Notes: generated by a model not told the origin, from the sequence alone. Positions 47,925 to 56,935 are shown, numbered from the stretch's first letter. The stretch: DNA of 64,000 nt from Nonomuraea sp. MG754425 (GCF_021699195.1 NZ_SSXE01000031.1:1-64000); one strand, 5' to 3'. Translations and numbers: made by a program.

Positions 47925-50102
47925 GTGACGATCTCTGACATTGTCCGTCATGTTCGGCGTACCAGCGTGCTGCTGCAGAGCTTCCGTTGGACGGCACGGC
48001 AGACGGTGCGGCTGGCGGCGCCCGCCCTCCTGGTGTCGCTGCCGGTGGCCGTCGTGGTGCTCCTGGCGGCCGTCCCGTTGGCCGGTGATGCGGGCACCCT
48101 GGTCAACGGCGAGTTCGCGCTGCTGACCCCGCTCCCGGGGCCGTCGGTGGGCTGGACGGTGGCGCTGCTGGTCGTCTGGATCCTCTCGCAGGCCGTGGTG
48201 TTGCCCGCGACGGTGCTCATGGCGGCGGGGCCGATGCTCGGACGTGCCGTGCCCCCGTCCGTCGCGTTGCGGACCGCGCTGCGGCGCGCGCCGGCCATGC
48301 TCGCGGCCGGTGCGCTCATGCTGCTCGAAGGGGTGGCGATCGGGGCGGCCGGGCTCGGCGTCGCCTGGGTGACGCATCAGGACTGGTTGTCGATCCTCGT
48401 CATGGCGGTGCTGGCGGTGGCCGCGGTGCCGTGCCTGCTGGCCGTCCCCGCCTTGATCCTGGAGGGACGTCCGGGGTGGCGGGCGCTCGGCCGCGGCCAT
48501 CGCCTGGCCGGCGGCAGGCCGGCGTACGTCGGGGTCACGCTGCTCGTCGGGGTGCTGGGGCTGCCCGCGCTGGCCTGGCAGGGGCCGGACCTGCTCCCGC
48601 CGCTGCTGCCCGACTCGATCGCGGCGGCCGTCACCGGTGTGGTGTTCGCCGTGGTGAGCGTGCTGGTCGGCGCCTTCCAGGCGGTCGTGGTGGTCAGGAT
48701 GTTCCTGCTCCTGGTGTCCGAGGCGGAAGGGGAAGCGGCGTTCGAGGCGATCGTGCGGCTGCTCCCGGACGCGCCGCCCACTCCCGCCAGGCCCGTACGG
48801 GTGCTCGCGGCTCTGACGCTGCCAGGTCTCCTGTACGGCGGCGTCGTCCTGGTCAACCCGCTCGGCTGGGTGGAGGTGGCGGAGACGAACGTGACCGGGG
48901 CATGGACGCGAGGGTCGCAAGCCCCGGGCGGCGGCGGTCGCACCGCCTCACCCACCTACGTCGACCTGCGTGCCCTGTACTCCGGCACGGACCGGACGCT
49001 GACCATGCTCATGGACAGCACGGAGAGCCCGACCAACCTGCTCACGTGCGCGGACTCCGGCTGCCGCGACACCACATTCATGTGGGCGAAGGAGCGCTCG
49101 CAGGTCGGGCCCGTGGCGGGCAGCGCCCGGCTGGCCGACGGGCGCCTGGTCCTGGCCGTCTGGAGGAGGGACCTCGAAGCCGACGACCCGGCCCGACGCA
49201 TCCCCGTGGTCCGGCTCGGCCTGCTGATCTGCGACCGGGACGGGTGCGCTGCTCCGCAGGAGGGCGAACCGCTCTCCGAGCCCACCGATTACGCCGTGGC
49301 CAACTCCGTGGCCCTCGCCGTACGTCCGAACGGCGGCCTGGTCGTGGTGCAGACGCGCCGCAACGGCTCCGCGTCCGAGGATGATTCGGAGACGGTCTCG
49401 TTCACCTTCTGCGACGACCCGATCTGTTCCCGGCCCGAACGCAGGATGTCCGCCGGCCTGGACGCGGCCTTCGGGGACGGCGATGAGCGCAGCCTGACGC
49501 TGGTGGTCGGCCCGGACGACCGGCCGGTGGCCGCGCGCGCCGACTCCAGGACCGGCGCCATGTCCGTGATCGCCTGCGCCGAGGCGACCTGCGCGACACC
49601 GCTGGTGACGACGCCCGTGCAGGGCAGGCGCACGGCGGACGCCGACTACCGCAGCCGCAAGCGCGGCAGTGTGTCCATGGCCGTGCGAACGGACGGGCAG
49701 CCGGTCATCGTCCGCCGGGACGTGCTGGACGACTCGATCAGCCTGCTCGACTGCCGTGACCGGACCTGCGCTCAGCTCGACAGGATCGCGCCGGCGGGTC
49801 CGTCGCGCCTGCGCTCGCTGCCCGCCCTGGCACTGGACGGGGACGGGCGGGCGCTGGTGGCCTACCAGGATCCCGGCACCCGGCTGATCATGCTGGCCGC
49901 CTGCTCAGGCGGCACGTGCGAGACCACCGCCGTGACCAGCATCCGGTACGGCGCCGGCAGGGGCGTGGCCATGACCCTGGACGACCGGGGGCGGCCGGTG
50001 ATCGCCTGGGTGGACGACAACGGGGGACGCGAGCGCGGCTGGGCACTCAAGGTCACCACGGTGCTCGACGCCGGGAACGTCACCACGTCGCCGGCGCGGT
50101 AG
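47925..50102 (+). CDS. Multi-pass membrane protein with extracellular Cx4C-repeat propeller
   Basis: About 725 residues. The first 310 contain six or more membrane helices (for example LVSLPVAVVVLLAAVPLAG, VGVTLLVGVLGLPALAW). The remaining 400 residues are beta-repeat sequence in which C-x4-C recurs six times: CADSGC, CDRDGC, CDDPIC, CAEATC, CRDRTC and CSGGTC, each followed by a strand-rich blade with an LAVRPNGGLVVV- or ALDGDGRALVAY-like segment. A six-bladed propeller with one disulfide per blade, facing outside, is the simplest reading. Similar C-x4-C repeat domains occur widely in bacterial surface proteins without a known role. GTG 47925 (or 47922) is chosen; upstream starts lack support. 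Confidence 0.75.
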   Translation: MTISDIVRHVRRTSVLLQSFRWTARQTVRLAAPALLVSLPVAVVVLLAAVPLAGDAGTLVNGEFALLTPLPGPSVGWTVALLVVWILSQAVVLPATVLMAAGPMLGRAVPPSVALRTALRRAPAMLAAGALMLLEGVAIGAAGLGVAWVTHQDWLSILVMAVLAVAAVPCLLAVPALILEGRPGWRALGRGHRLAGGRPAYVGVTLLVGVLGLPALAWQGPDLLPPLLPDSIAAAVTGVVFAVVSVLVGAFQAVVVVRMFLLLVSEAEGEAAFEAIVRLLPDAPPTPARPVRVLAALTLPGLLYGGVVLVNPLGWVEVAETNVTGAWTRGSQAPGGGGRTASPTYVDLRALYSGTDRTLTMLMDSTESPTNLLTCADSGCRDTTFMWAKERSQVGPVAGSARLADGRLVLAVWRRDLEADDPARRIPVVRLGLLICDRDGCAAPQEGEPLSEPTDYAVANSVALAVRPNGGLVVVQTRRNGSASEDDSETVSFTFCDDPICSRPERRMSAGLDAAFGDGDERSLTLVVGPDDRPVAARADSRTGAMSVIACAEATCATPLVTTPVQGRRTADADYRSRKRGSVSMAVRTDGQPVIVRRDVLDDSISLLDCRDRTCAQLDRIAPAGPSRLRSLPALALDGDGRALVAYQDPGTRLIMLAACSGGTCETTAVTSIRYGAGRGVAMTLDDRGRPVIAWVDDNGGRERGWALKVTTVLDAGNVTTSPAR

Positions 50103-50125
50103 CCGCCTGCCGGAACGAGCCGGAC

Positions 50126-50452
50126 TCAGCCCTCTCGCGCCAGGGCCCCCATCAGCGCGTCCAGCAGGCCCGGCACCGCCTGCTGGAGGGCGGTGCGGCG
50201 GAGACGGTGTCCGCGGGACGGGCCGACCATGACCGGGTGGAGGATGCCCGCCTCCACCAGGATCTTGAAGTGGTGGGTCGCGGTGGACTTGTTCAGGCCC
50301 TCGTAGAGATCCGAGCAGGGAGCCTCGCCGGCGGGATGCGTCGCCAGCCGGCGCACCATTTCCAGCCGTACGGGGTCCGCGAGGGCACGCAGCAGTTTCT
50401 GGACGGCCGCGACGGGCGGCAACTGGTCCGGCGGGGTCTCCCAGGACGGCAT
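50126..50452 (-). CDS. ArsR-family repressor of the MFS exporter
   Basis: A 108-residue winged-helix protein: LLRALADPVRLEMVRRLATH, the recognition region LNKSTATHHFKILVEAGIL, and wing GPSRGHRLRR. ATG 50452 follows GGAG by six bases; a TTG at 50464 would be an unlikely start. It is divergent from the MFS gene. Two matching operators fill the shared 83-bp gap, so autoregulation and repression of the exporter are likely. Confidence 0.88.
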   Translation of the reverse strand: MPSWETPPDQLPPVAAVQKLLRALADPVRLEMVRRLATHPAGEAPCSDLYEGLNKSTATHHFKILVEAGILHPVMVGPSRGHRLRRTALQQAVPGLLDALMGALAREG

Positions 50453-50462
50453 CAGACACTCC

Positions 50463-50522
50463 AAGTTTGACGAACATCGTACTTCTCCCTAGCATCACCG
50501 AAGTACGATCGGCATCAAACTT
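50463..50522. promoter_or_regulatory. Twin 22-bp operators in a 60-bp symmetric element
   Basis: AAGTTTGA-N6-TCGTACTT (50463-50484) and AAGTACGA-N6-TCAAACTT (50501-50522) are two copies of AAGTWYGA-N6-TCRWACTT. They are mirror images, so the full 60 bp is a nested dyad: outer arms AAGTTTGA/TCAAACTT and inner perfect 10-base arms ATCGTACTTC/GAAGTACGAT with equal five-base spacers. Two ArsR dimers per regulatory region is the obvious reading. Confidence 0.8.
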
Positions 50523-50535
50523 ACCAGGAGTCCTC

Positions 50536-51786
50536 GTGCAGGCACTCTCCCCGGGCCGCCGTCCCCAGCCATGGAGCTACGCGGCCCTTCTCGTCCTCCT
50601 CATGCTCGGGCAGGCGACCTCCGCCATCCCTTCACCGCTCTACTCCCTGTACGCCGAGAAGTGGGATTATCCCCCTTTCCTGACCACCGTCATCTTCGCC
50701 GCGTACGGGGCCGTGGCGGTCGTCGCGATCCTTGTCTCCGGGCCGCTGTCCGACCGGTACGGCCGCCGGCCCGTGCTCCTGGTCGCCGTCCTGCTGCTGC
50801 TCGCCGGGCTGGCCGTCTTCGCCTTCGCCGCGGGGCCCGGGTATCTCGTCGTGGCGCGGATGCTCAACGGCGCGGGGATCGGCGCGATCGTCGTCGTCGG
50901 CGGGGCCGCCCTGCTGGACGTGAATCCGCAGCGTGCGGCCCACAGCGGGACACTCACCGCCATCGCGTTCAACGTCGGTATCGCCGTCGCCGCACTCGGC
51001 ACCGCGGCCCTCGCCCAGATGGGCTTGCACCCCTTGCTCCTGCCGTATCTCGCCGACGCGCTCATCGCCTTCGTCCTGTTCGTCCTTCTGCTGGTGATGC
51101 GCGAGCCGCACGCCTCGGCCAGTGGCGCGCCGCTGGGGATCCCGCGTCCGCAGGTGCCCAAGGAGATCCGCGGGCGCTTCGCCTTCGCCGTGCTCGGCGC
51201 CGGCGCCGCCTGGGCCGTGCTCGGGGTCTGTTTCTCGCTCGAACCCTCGATCGCCTCCCACGCCGCGCAGGTCGACGGGCCGTTCTTCGGCGGCGTCGTC
51301 ATCGCGGCCGTGACCCTCTCCGCCGCCTGCGCGCAGGTCGTCAGCGCCCGCTACCCGGCCCGTACGGTCGCACTGGTCGGTGACACGGCGCTCGCCGTGC
51401 TCATGCTGGCCGGGATAGCCGGCTTCGCGACCGGCGACGCGGTCGTCATCATCGTCACCGTCGCACTCCAGGGCGGCGCCTACGGACTCGCCTTCGGCGG
51501 CTCCCTGCGCCACCTGACCGCACACATCCCCGCCGAGCGGCGCGGGGCCGTCATGTCCATGTTCTACCTGCTCGCCTACGGCGCACTCATCACACCCACG
51601 CTCCTCGTGGGCATCGGCGCGACCGTCTGGAGCGGCACCGCGATCTTCCCCGTCTTCTCCGTGCTCGCGGCGCTCGTCTGCTTCTCCGCCGTGGCCGTCG
51701 AATGGGTGCTGGGACGTCGAGGACGACGCCTTGAGCCGACCCGGGTGCCGGCGACGCAGGTGCCGGGGCTGAGCGAGATCGACTGA
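50536..51786 (+). CDS. MFS transporter, drug exporter type
   Basis: A 416-residue protein with 12 predicted membrane helices. The loop between helices 2 and 3 has the MFS signature GPLSDRYGRRPVLLV. GTG 50536 is chosen because AGGAG lies five bases upstream; the frame stays open to 50467 but would run through the operator. Control by the divergent ArsR protein and the lack of catabolic genes favour efflux of a toxic compound over nutrient uptake. Confidence 0.88.
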   Translation: MQALSPGRRPQPWSYAALLVLLMLGQATSAIPSPLYSLYAEKWDYPPFLTTVIFAAYGAVAVVAILVSGPLSDRYGRRPVLLVAVLLLLAGLAVFAFAAGPGYLVVARMLNGAGIGAIVVVGGAALLDVNPQRAAHSGTLTAIAFNVGIAVAALGTAALAQMGLHPLLLPYLADALIAFVLFVLLLVMREPHASASGAPLGIPRPQVPKEIRGRFAFAVLGAGAAWAVLGVCFSLEPSIASHAAQVDGPFFGGVVIAAVTLSAACAQVVSARYPARTVALVGDTALAVLMLAGIAGFATGDAVVIIVTVALQGGAYGLAFGGSLRHLTAHIPAERRGAVMSMFYLLAYGALITPTLLVGIGATVWSGTAIFPVFSVLAALVCFSAVAVEWVLGRRGRRLEPTRVPATQVPGLSEID

Positions 51787-51871
51787 CCGGACCGGCCACC
51801 GTTGGGGCAGTCGGCGATTTCTGGAGATCGCCGCATATGACGCCACAGACGCCACAACAGCGTTCGCCGCG

Positions 51872-52768
51872 TCAGGTGCTCTCGATCGAACCGGAGACCT
51901 GACCGCCGTTCTCCTCGTGCGAGGTCCTGTGTGCTGAGGCCGGCACCTCGACCTGTTCGGTGTCCTTGTCGCGGGTCACCCAGAAGTAGACCAGCGCGCC
52001 GATGAACAGCACGATCGACGTCCACTGGTTGATCCGCAGTCCCAGGAGCGTCACCGCGTGGTCCACGCCGCCGACCGGGTCGATCCGCAGCCCTTCGATC
52101 CAGAACCGTCCGAACGTGTAGCCGGCGACGTAGAGGGCGAACAGGCGGCCATGGTGCAGGGCGAACCGCCGGCCGGCCAGGATCAGTGCGAAACCGAGCG
52201 CCGCGTCCCACAAGGACTCGTACAGGAAGGTCGGGTGGTAGAGCACGCCCGGCTCGCCGCCGTGCGCCTGGTCGATCTCCAGCCCCCAGGGCAACGTGGT
52301 CGGGCTGCCGTACAGCTCCTGGTTGAACCAGTTGCCCCAGCGGGCGATCGCCTGCCCGAACGCGATGCCGGGCGCGACCGTGTCGGCCACCGCGCCCAGC
52401 GACAGCCCCCGCCGGCGGCAGGCCAGCCACACGCCCAGGCCCCCCAGGGCGACCGCGCCCCAGATGCTGAGCCCGCCTTCCCAGATGAACAGCGCCTGGT
52501 AGGGCTCCTTGATCGCGCGCGGGCCGAAGTAGGTCTGCCAGTCGGTGATGACGTGGTAGAGGCGAGCCCCGATCAGTCCGAAGACCACTCCGGGGACCGC
52601 GATGTCGCCGATCACGCCCTTCTCGCCACCGCGGGCGCGCCAGCGGCGCTCGCTCAACCAGATGCCGAAGCCGATCGCGACGATGAAGCACAGTGCGTAG
52701 GCCCGGATCGGGATGAACCCGAGATGCCAGACCCCTTGGGCAGGGCTGGGAATCGAGGCGAGAAGCAT
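51872..52768 (-). CDS. lgt: Prolipoprotein diacylglyceryl transferase
   Basis: About 298 residues with seven predicted membrane helices. Family landmarks: IPIRAYALCFIVAIGFGIWL, GARLYHVITDW (conserved His), GGLSIWGAVALGG and the Lgt signature ARWGNWFNQELYG (about residue 145). It transfers diacylglycerol to the lipobox Cys of prolipoproteins such as the binding protein at 11931. It is not in the usual lgt neighbourhood (trpA or similar), so it is probably an additional copy. ATG 52768 lies 10 bp after the stop of the upstream membrane gene, suggesting co-transcription. Confidence 0.92.
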   Translation of the reverse strand: MLLASIPSPAQGVWHLGFIPIRAYALCFIVAIGFGIWLSERRWRARGGEKGVIGDIAVPGVVFGLIGARLYHVITDWQTYFGPRAIKEPYQALFIWEGGLSIWGAVALGGLGVWLACRRRGLSLGAVADTVAPGIAFGQAIARWGNWFNQELYGSPTTLPWGLEIDQAHGGEPGVLYHPTFLYESLWDAALGFALILAGRRFALHHGRLFALYVAGYTFGRFWIEGLRIDPVGGVDHAVTLLGLRINQWTSIVLFIGALVYFWVTRDKDTEQVEVPASAHRTSHEENGGQVSGSIEST

Positions 52769-52778
52769 GCCGGTGAGG

Positions 52779-53405
52779 CTAGCCAACGCCAGGCCGCTCG
52801 GCCGCCTTCGTGTCCTGATCGCGAACGTACTGCGGCCGATCGGTTGCCGGCCGGTTTCCCTTCGCGGCGCGGCCGAGGCGGACGGCCGAGATGAGGAAGA
52901 AGATGCCGCCGGGGATGGCGTAGCCGGCCGCGTTGGTCAGTGTCGCGTCGGGCGCTGCGGCGCCGACGATGAAGGACACACCGGCGAGTACGGAGATGCC
53001 ACCGCTGATGATCATCGGCCACTGGCCGCCCATCGTGCGACGGGTGACGCCCACGATGAGCTGGACCAGGCCGGCCACCACCGCCCAGGCGCCCCACACG
53101 CGCAACACCGCCGGGATGCCGGAGGCGCAGGCGATGGCCACGCCGACGGTGGTGATCAGGCTGACCGCGATGTTGACGTACAGCAGGGCCGGCGATCCGG
53201 TGCTGCGCGACGCGCGGGCGTCGGTGACGGCGGCGGCCACGTCGAACAGCGGGTAGAGCACGAGCAGGGTGACCGCGAGCGGACCCAAGGTCGAGGCGGT
53301 CGTGAACATCGCCAGGGCCCAGACGATGGCGAACGCGAACCGGACGAAGTACAGCCGCCGCAGTGTGGACGCGGTCCCGGGGATACCGACGGCGATAGCG
53401 CTCAT
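52779..53405 (-). CDS. Membrane protein, HdeD/DUF308-like
   Basis: A 208-residue protein with five or six predicted membrane helices (FVRFAFAIVWALAMFTTAS, LGPLAVTLLVLYPLFDVAAAV, LLYVNIAVSLITTVGVAIAC, VWGAWAVVAGLVQLIVGV, IISGGISVLAGVSFIVGAA). Repeated short hairpins of this kind fit the HdeD/DUF308-like group. ATG 53405 follows GAAGGAAG. It is divergent from a TetR gene with two operator copies between, and precedes lgt by 10 bp. Function unknown. Confidence 0.75.
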   Translation of the reverse strand: MSAIAVGIPGTASTLRRLYFVRFAFAIVWALAMFTTASTLGPLAVTLLVLYPLFDVAAAVTDARASRSTGSPALLYVNIAVSLITTVGVAIACASGIPAVLRVWGAWAVVAGLVQLIVGVTRRTMGGQWPMIISGGISVLAGVSFIVGAAAPDATLTNAAGYAIPGGIFFLISAVRLGRAAKGNRPATDRPQYVRDQDTKAAERPGVG

Positions 53406-53462
53406 GATGCTTCCTTCGATGGATGATCTTGCCGGCCGGCCACCCGGATGGGATGGCCAGCT

Positions 53463-53533
53463 AGACCGAACGTTCTGTCTCGGCTGAGCATGGCAAGCGG
53501 CGACGCCGCCTGTCAAGACCGAACGTTCTATCC
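53463..53533. promoter_or_regulatory. Twin TetR operators between membrane protein and TetR genes
   Basis: AGACCGAACGTTCTGTCT (53463-53480) and AGACCGAACGTTCTATCC (53516-53533) share the core CCGAACGTTCT. The first pairs at eight of nine positions as a palindrome. They are 53 bp apart, one near the divergent membrane-protein promoter and the other just before the TetR start at 53548. Confidence 0.75.
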
Positions 53534-53547
53534 GCTACGATGGCCGT

Positions 53548-54156
53548 ATGCCCAGCCAGTCCGAAGGCCGGCCGTCCGAAGCGCGGTCCCGGCTGCTCCA
53601 CACGGCCACCCGGCTCTTCTACGCGGAGGGCATCCACGCCGTCGGCATCGATCGCATCGTCGTCGAGGCGAAGGTGACGCGGGCCACCCTCTACCGGCAC
53701 TTCCCCGGCAAGGAAGACCTCGTCCTCGCCTACCTGGCCGAGGTCGACCGAGCCATCCGGGGTCAGGCCGACGAAGCCCTCGCCGCCCGGCTACCGGCCG
53801 CCGACACCATCCGGGCCCTCAGCGAGGGCATCACCCAGGGCATCCGGTCCCCCGATTTCCGGGGGTGCGCCTTCCTCAACGCCGCCGCCGAGTATCCCGA
53901 CTCCGCGTCCCCGGTGCACCAGGCCGTACTCGGCCACCGCCAATGGTTCCTGGAGACCGTCACGGCGCTGCTGGCCAAGATCCATGAGGACGGCGCCGAA
54001 CCCGCCGCCCGCCACTTCGTCATGATGCGCGACGGCGCCATGGCCGCCGGCTGCCTGTTCGACCCGGCGCTGATCTGCGAGACCTTCCTGCACGGAGTCG
54101 AGAGGCTCCTGCGGGTCTATGCCACCACCGACTACAACGAACCGACGCAAGCCTGA
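53548..54156 (+). CDS. TetR-family repressor
   Basis: A 202-residue regulator: HTH LLHTATRLFYAEGIHAVGIDRIVVEAKVTRATLYRHFPGKEDLVLAYL, then a helical domain with FRGCAFLNAAAEYPD, as in the TetR C-terminal subfamily typified by LfrR/YxaF-like proteins. It starts only 14 bp after an operator copy and lacks a ribosome site, so it may be leaderless. It probably represses itself and the divergent membrane-protein/lgt pair. Confidence 0.9.
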   Translation: MPSQSEGRPSEARSRLLHTATRLFYAEGIHAVGIDRIVVEAKVTRATLYRHFPGKEDLVLAYLAEVDRAIRGQADEALAARLPAADTIRALSEGITQGIRSPDFRGCAFLNAAAEYPDSASPVHQAVLGHRQWFLETVTALLAKIHEDGAEPAARHFVMMRDGAMAAGCLFDPALICETFLHGVERLLRVYATTDYNEPTQA

Positions 54157-54318
54157 AACCGCCGGCCCGCGCGGTACGGCCTGGCCCTGCCGGGGCGTGC
54201 GACATCGGTCAGGTTGGAGCGATCAGGAATCGAGAAGCGCCGGCCGCCCATTCGCAATAGCGTGACGAGCACGCCGCAAAAGCAGGCGACAGCGTCACTC
54301 GGCAAGGAGCGAAACGGC

Positions 54319-54738
54319 ATGGCACGCAGCCGGAAGATCATTTATTGGGCTTCCACCCTTATGCTCGCATCGGGGTTGGTCGGTTCCGGGATTCAGCAAT
54401 TGTTGCGAACCGAAGGCGAGGGGGCATTGGCGCCGCCCTACGCCTGGGGAATCGTGGAGCTGGGCTACCCTGTTTACATTCTGACGATGCTGGGCATCTG
54501 GAAGATCCTGGGTGCGGTGGCGATCGTCATCCCCAGGTATCCGCTGCTCAAGGAGTGGGCGTATGCCGGGCTGATCTTCCTTCTCACCGGCGGGATGTTC
54601 TCGCATATCGCGTCGGGCGACCCCTGGTATCAATTGCTTCCGGCACTCTTCCTGCTCGTTTTCACGGCGGCGTCATGGCACTTCAGGCCGACCGACAGAA
54701 GGCTGCTGACGCATCGACCCGACCCTGGTTTCGCGTAG
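54319..54738 (+). CDS. DoxX-like membrane protein
   Basis: A 139-residue protein with four predicted membrane helices (IIYWASTLMLASGLVGSGIQQLL, LTMLGIWKILGAVAIVIP, WAYAGLIFLLTGGMFSHI, LLPALFLLVFTAASW). The pattern HIASGDP and the glycine-rich third helix fit the DoxX-like family. ATG 54319 follows AAGGAG. GC content is slightly lower than in surrounding genes. It may be controlled by the TetR protein just upstream; no operator copy is seen directly before it. Confidence 0.8.
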   Translation: MARSRKIIYWASTLMLASGLVGSGIQQLLRTEGEGALAPPYAWGIVELGYPVYILTMLGIWKILGAVAIVIPRYPLLKEWAYAGLIFLLTGGMFSHIASGDPWYQLLPALFLLVFTAASWHFRPTDRRLLTHRPDPGFA

Positions 54739-55346
54739 TCTCGCGAACACGACGTCTGCTTCCTTCCGGCGTGCAGGCGCCCCGCGCTTGCAGCGCGTAG
54801 GCCAGGTGATCGAACACGAGGCGCAGGCCCAGTTCGCCGCCGAACATGCCGGGCCGGCGAACCGCCTGGTTGAGCCGGTCTCTGAGGTAGACGCGGATCT
54901 CTGTCGTTCAGCCCGGCCATCCCCGAGGGTGGCTACGTCTCACAAAAAAGCTGGCTTACCCGTATTGCGTGCGCGTGTGATGCGCGAGAGTATGCGACTG
55001 ACAGCAGATTGATCTTGGTGTCGACGGGGCTGGGGGTGCCTCTTGGATATCCACACGGGGGAAGATCCGCTCGTTTTCGCTAAGAAACACCCGGCCGGTC
55101 GGGAACGTTTTCCCGCTGTGGTGAAATTCAAATTTGTCGTCCGATCCTGAGCGATCCGTGCAGCCGTACTTCCGGAAGTCCTTGGTCCAGCCAACCAGCC
55201 GGTGCCGAGCGCCGCGGACGCCCTACCGCCCGAGCAGTTGCGCGGCATGCTTGGCACGTTCCCGAAAGGGGTCCGCCCAGGTGAAACTGGGTCCGGGCAG
55301 AACCAGCAGAGCAAGAATCCCCGTCACCGCCAGGAGGCCCTTACCG
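54739..55346. other. Gene-poor stretch with minus-strand protein scraps
   Basis: No intact gene. On the minus strand, about 54790-54900 reads EIRVYLRDRLNQAVRRPGMF...LRLVFDHLAYAL, which looks like the start or middle of a lost protein, and 55223-55327 reads a possible 34-residue peptide GILALLVLPGPSFTW... ending in a stop. Neither has a credible start region. A small AT-richer patch lies near 54940-55020. No RNA gene recognised. Confidence 0.4.
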
Positions 55347-56474
55347 ATGCCCGATGCCCCCCTGCTGCACTACAGCGCCAGCACCGCTCCCCTCCAGGCA
55401 GGCAGCCCCGACAACCCCGCCGCCAACACCATCGACATCACCATCTCCAGCCCGGCCGGCCAGAACATCTACTGCGACAAGATCGACGTCGCCGTTCCGA
55501 TCAGCGAACCGGGCGACGGAGGCGCGTACTTCACCGAGAACCCGCAGTCCTCGATCGCCGGCAAGTGGAGCCCGGCGCCCGCCCAGGTGAAGACCGGGCG
55601 GGCACTCGGCCTCGCCTCCGACGCGAACTACTACCACTTCCCCTTCAACGCCCCGCCCATACCCGGGTTCGACCTCATCGACGAACCGCTGAAAATCACC
55701 ATCACCGGCAACCTCGCCGCCACTCCCGGCAGCGTCCTCACCTGCCTGGTCACCGAGGACTCCGGCACGACCAGCGGCCACTACACCCGCAAGGAGACGC
55801 AGGAATTGACCTGGGACACCGCGGAGCCCGTCTTCTTCCTGCGCAACTTCCTGGCCACCGCCCCAAGCGAGCCGACCATACCCAAGACCAAATTCAACGC
55901 CGGCGACGAGATCTACCTCACCTGGGAGAGCAACGGCGACTCCTACTTCCTGTACGACGGCGACGGCACGATCCTCAACCCGGACACCCCCTCCGCCACC
56001 TCTCACCTCATCACGAGCGCGATCGCCAACGACACCACCTTCACGTTGAAAGCGTCCAAGAAGAACGCCACCGGTTTCGAGACGGTCGACCGATACGTCA
56101 CCATCACGGTCACCATCAACAATCCGACTCTTAGCGGATTGACCAGCACCGGAGATATCACCGCCAAGGCCGGGCTCGATGTGAGCGGGCTGCTGGAGGT
56201 CGCGAACAGAATGACCATCGGCAACTACCCGATCGATGGGTCAACCAACTACCTGAGCGTCAGAGGGAACGTGGACATCGGAGGGGCTCTGCTGGTCACG
56301 AACGGAGAAGACGGTGAAACCTACCTGGCTCTCGGCGGGAAGCACATGGAATTTCACGGGTTTCTTCGCGTGAATGACCTGCTGGTTCGAGGCGACGACG
56401 GCGTCGGAAAACTGACAACCGAGGACAGCACCGGGCTGAAGGTCGTAAGGCTGGAGTACGACAATGACATCTGA
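55347..56474 (+). CDS. Orphan structural protein with tail-fibre-like C-terminus
   Basis: A 375-residue protein without signal peptide or membrane segment. Residues 1-160 form a strand-rich domain (SASTAPLQAG, NTIDITISSPAG, NIYCDKIDVAVPIS). Residues about 170-255 look like an Ig-like domain (AGDEIYLTWESNGDSYFLYDGDG). The C-terminal 115 residues have short beta repeats, LTSTGDITAKAGLDVSG, NYLSVRGNVDIGGALLV and FHGFLRVNDLLVRGDDG, resembling trimeric phage tail-fibre or spike stems. AGGAGG lies nine bases before ATG 55347. No phage or contractile-injection genes adjoin. Function unknown; the C-terminal third is less GC-rich than its surroundings, hinting at transfer. Confidence 0.75.
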   Translation: MPDAPLLHYSASTAPLQAGSPDNPAANTIDITISSPAGQNIYCDKIDVAVPISEPGDGGAYFTENPQSSIAGKWSPAPAQVKTGRALGLASDANYYHFPFNAPPIPGFDLIDEPLKITITGNLAATPGSVLTCLVTEDSGTTSGHYTRKETQELTWDTAEPVFFLRNFLATAPSEPTIPKTKFNAGDEIYLTWESNGDSYFLYDGDGTILNPDTPSATSHLITSAIANDTTFTLKASKKNATGFETVDRYVTITVTINNPTLSGLTSTGDITAKAGLDVSGLLEVANRMTIGNYPIDGSTNYLSVRGNVDIGGALLVTNGEDGETYLALGGKHMEFHGFLRVNDLLVRGDDGVGKLTTEDSTGLKVVRLEYDNDI

Positions 56475-56639
56475 CGAGCGAGGTGGCACCCACAAGGTCT
56501 CCATCTCATGACGCATCAGGCGGGTCGTGTTCGTCGACGGGGACGTCACGACGTCATGGACTTCCGGCTTCGCGGGGCTCGTCGCGCGTCGCTGCTCCCG
56601 TGCGGTGAACCAGGCCGCCACGTTGCGGTCGCGTTCGGT

Positions 56640-56935
56640 CTCCGGCGGCATCGCCTCCAGCAGCCGCGTGTGACGGTCGGTGATCGCGGCGGCCAGCATC
56701 CGGTCGGTGGGTACGAACAACTGGTTCCGCCTGACCGCCTCGATCACCTGCCTGCCGCCGGCATCGGGGTCGATGCCGGCTTCGTGGAGCAGCGCGTCGC
56801 CTGCTGGGTCAGGTGCCGGGTGGCCGAGTTGGCGATGATCGAGGTGCGGACCATGCCGGGGCAGAGCACGGTGATCCCGATCTTCGCGCGGATCAGCTCG
56901 GGATGAGCGGCCAGGAGACCTTCGAGACCATCCGG
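56640..56935 (-). pseudogene. Remnant of a short-chain dehydrogenase C-terminus
   Basis: On the minus strand one frame reads LIRAKIGITVLCPGMVRTSI (the SDR V-L-C-P-G-x-V-x-T segment) and the next frame continues with GRQVIEAVRRNQLFVPTDRM...LEAMPPE. The switch occurs near 56810. The nucleotide-binding half with the Gly motif and the YxxxK active site are absent. The rest of 56475-57119 holds nothing recognisable. Confidence 0.7.
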
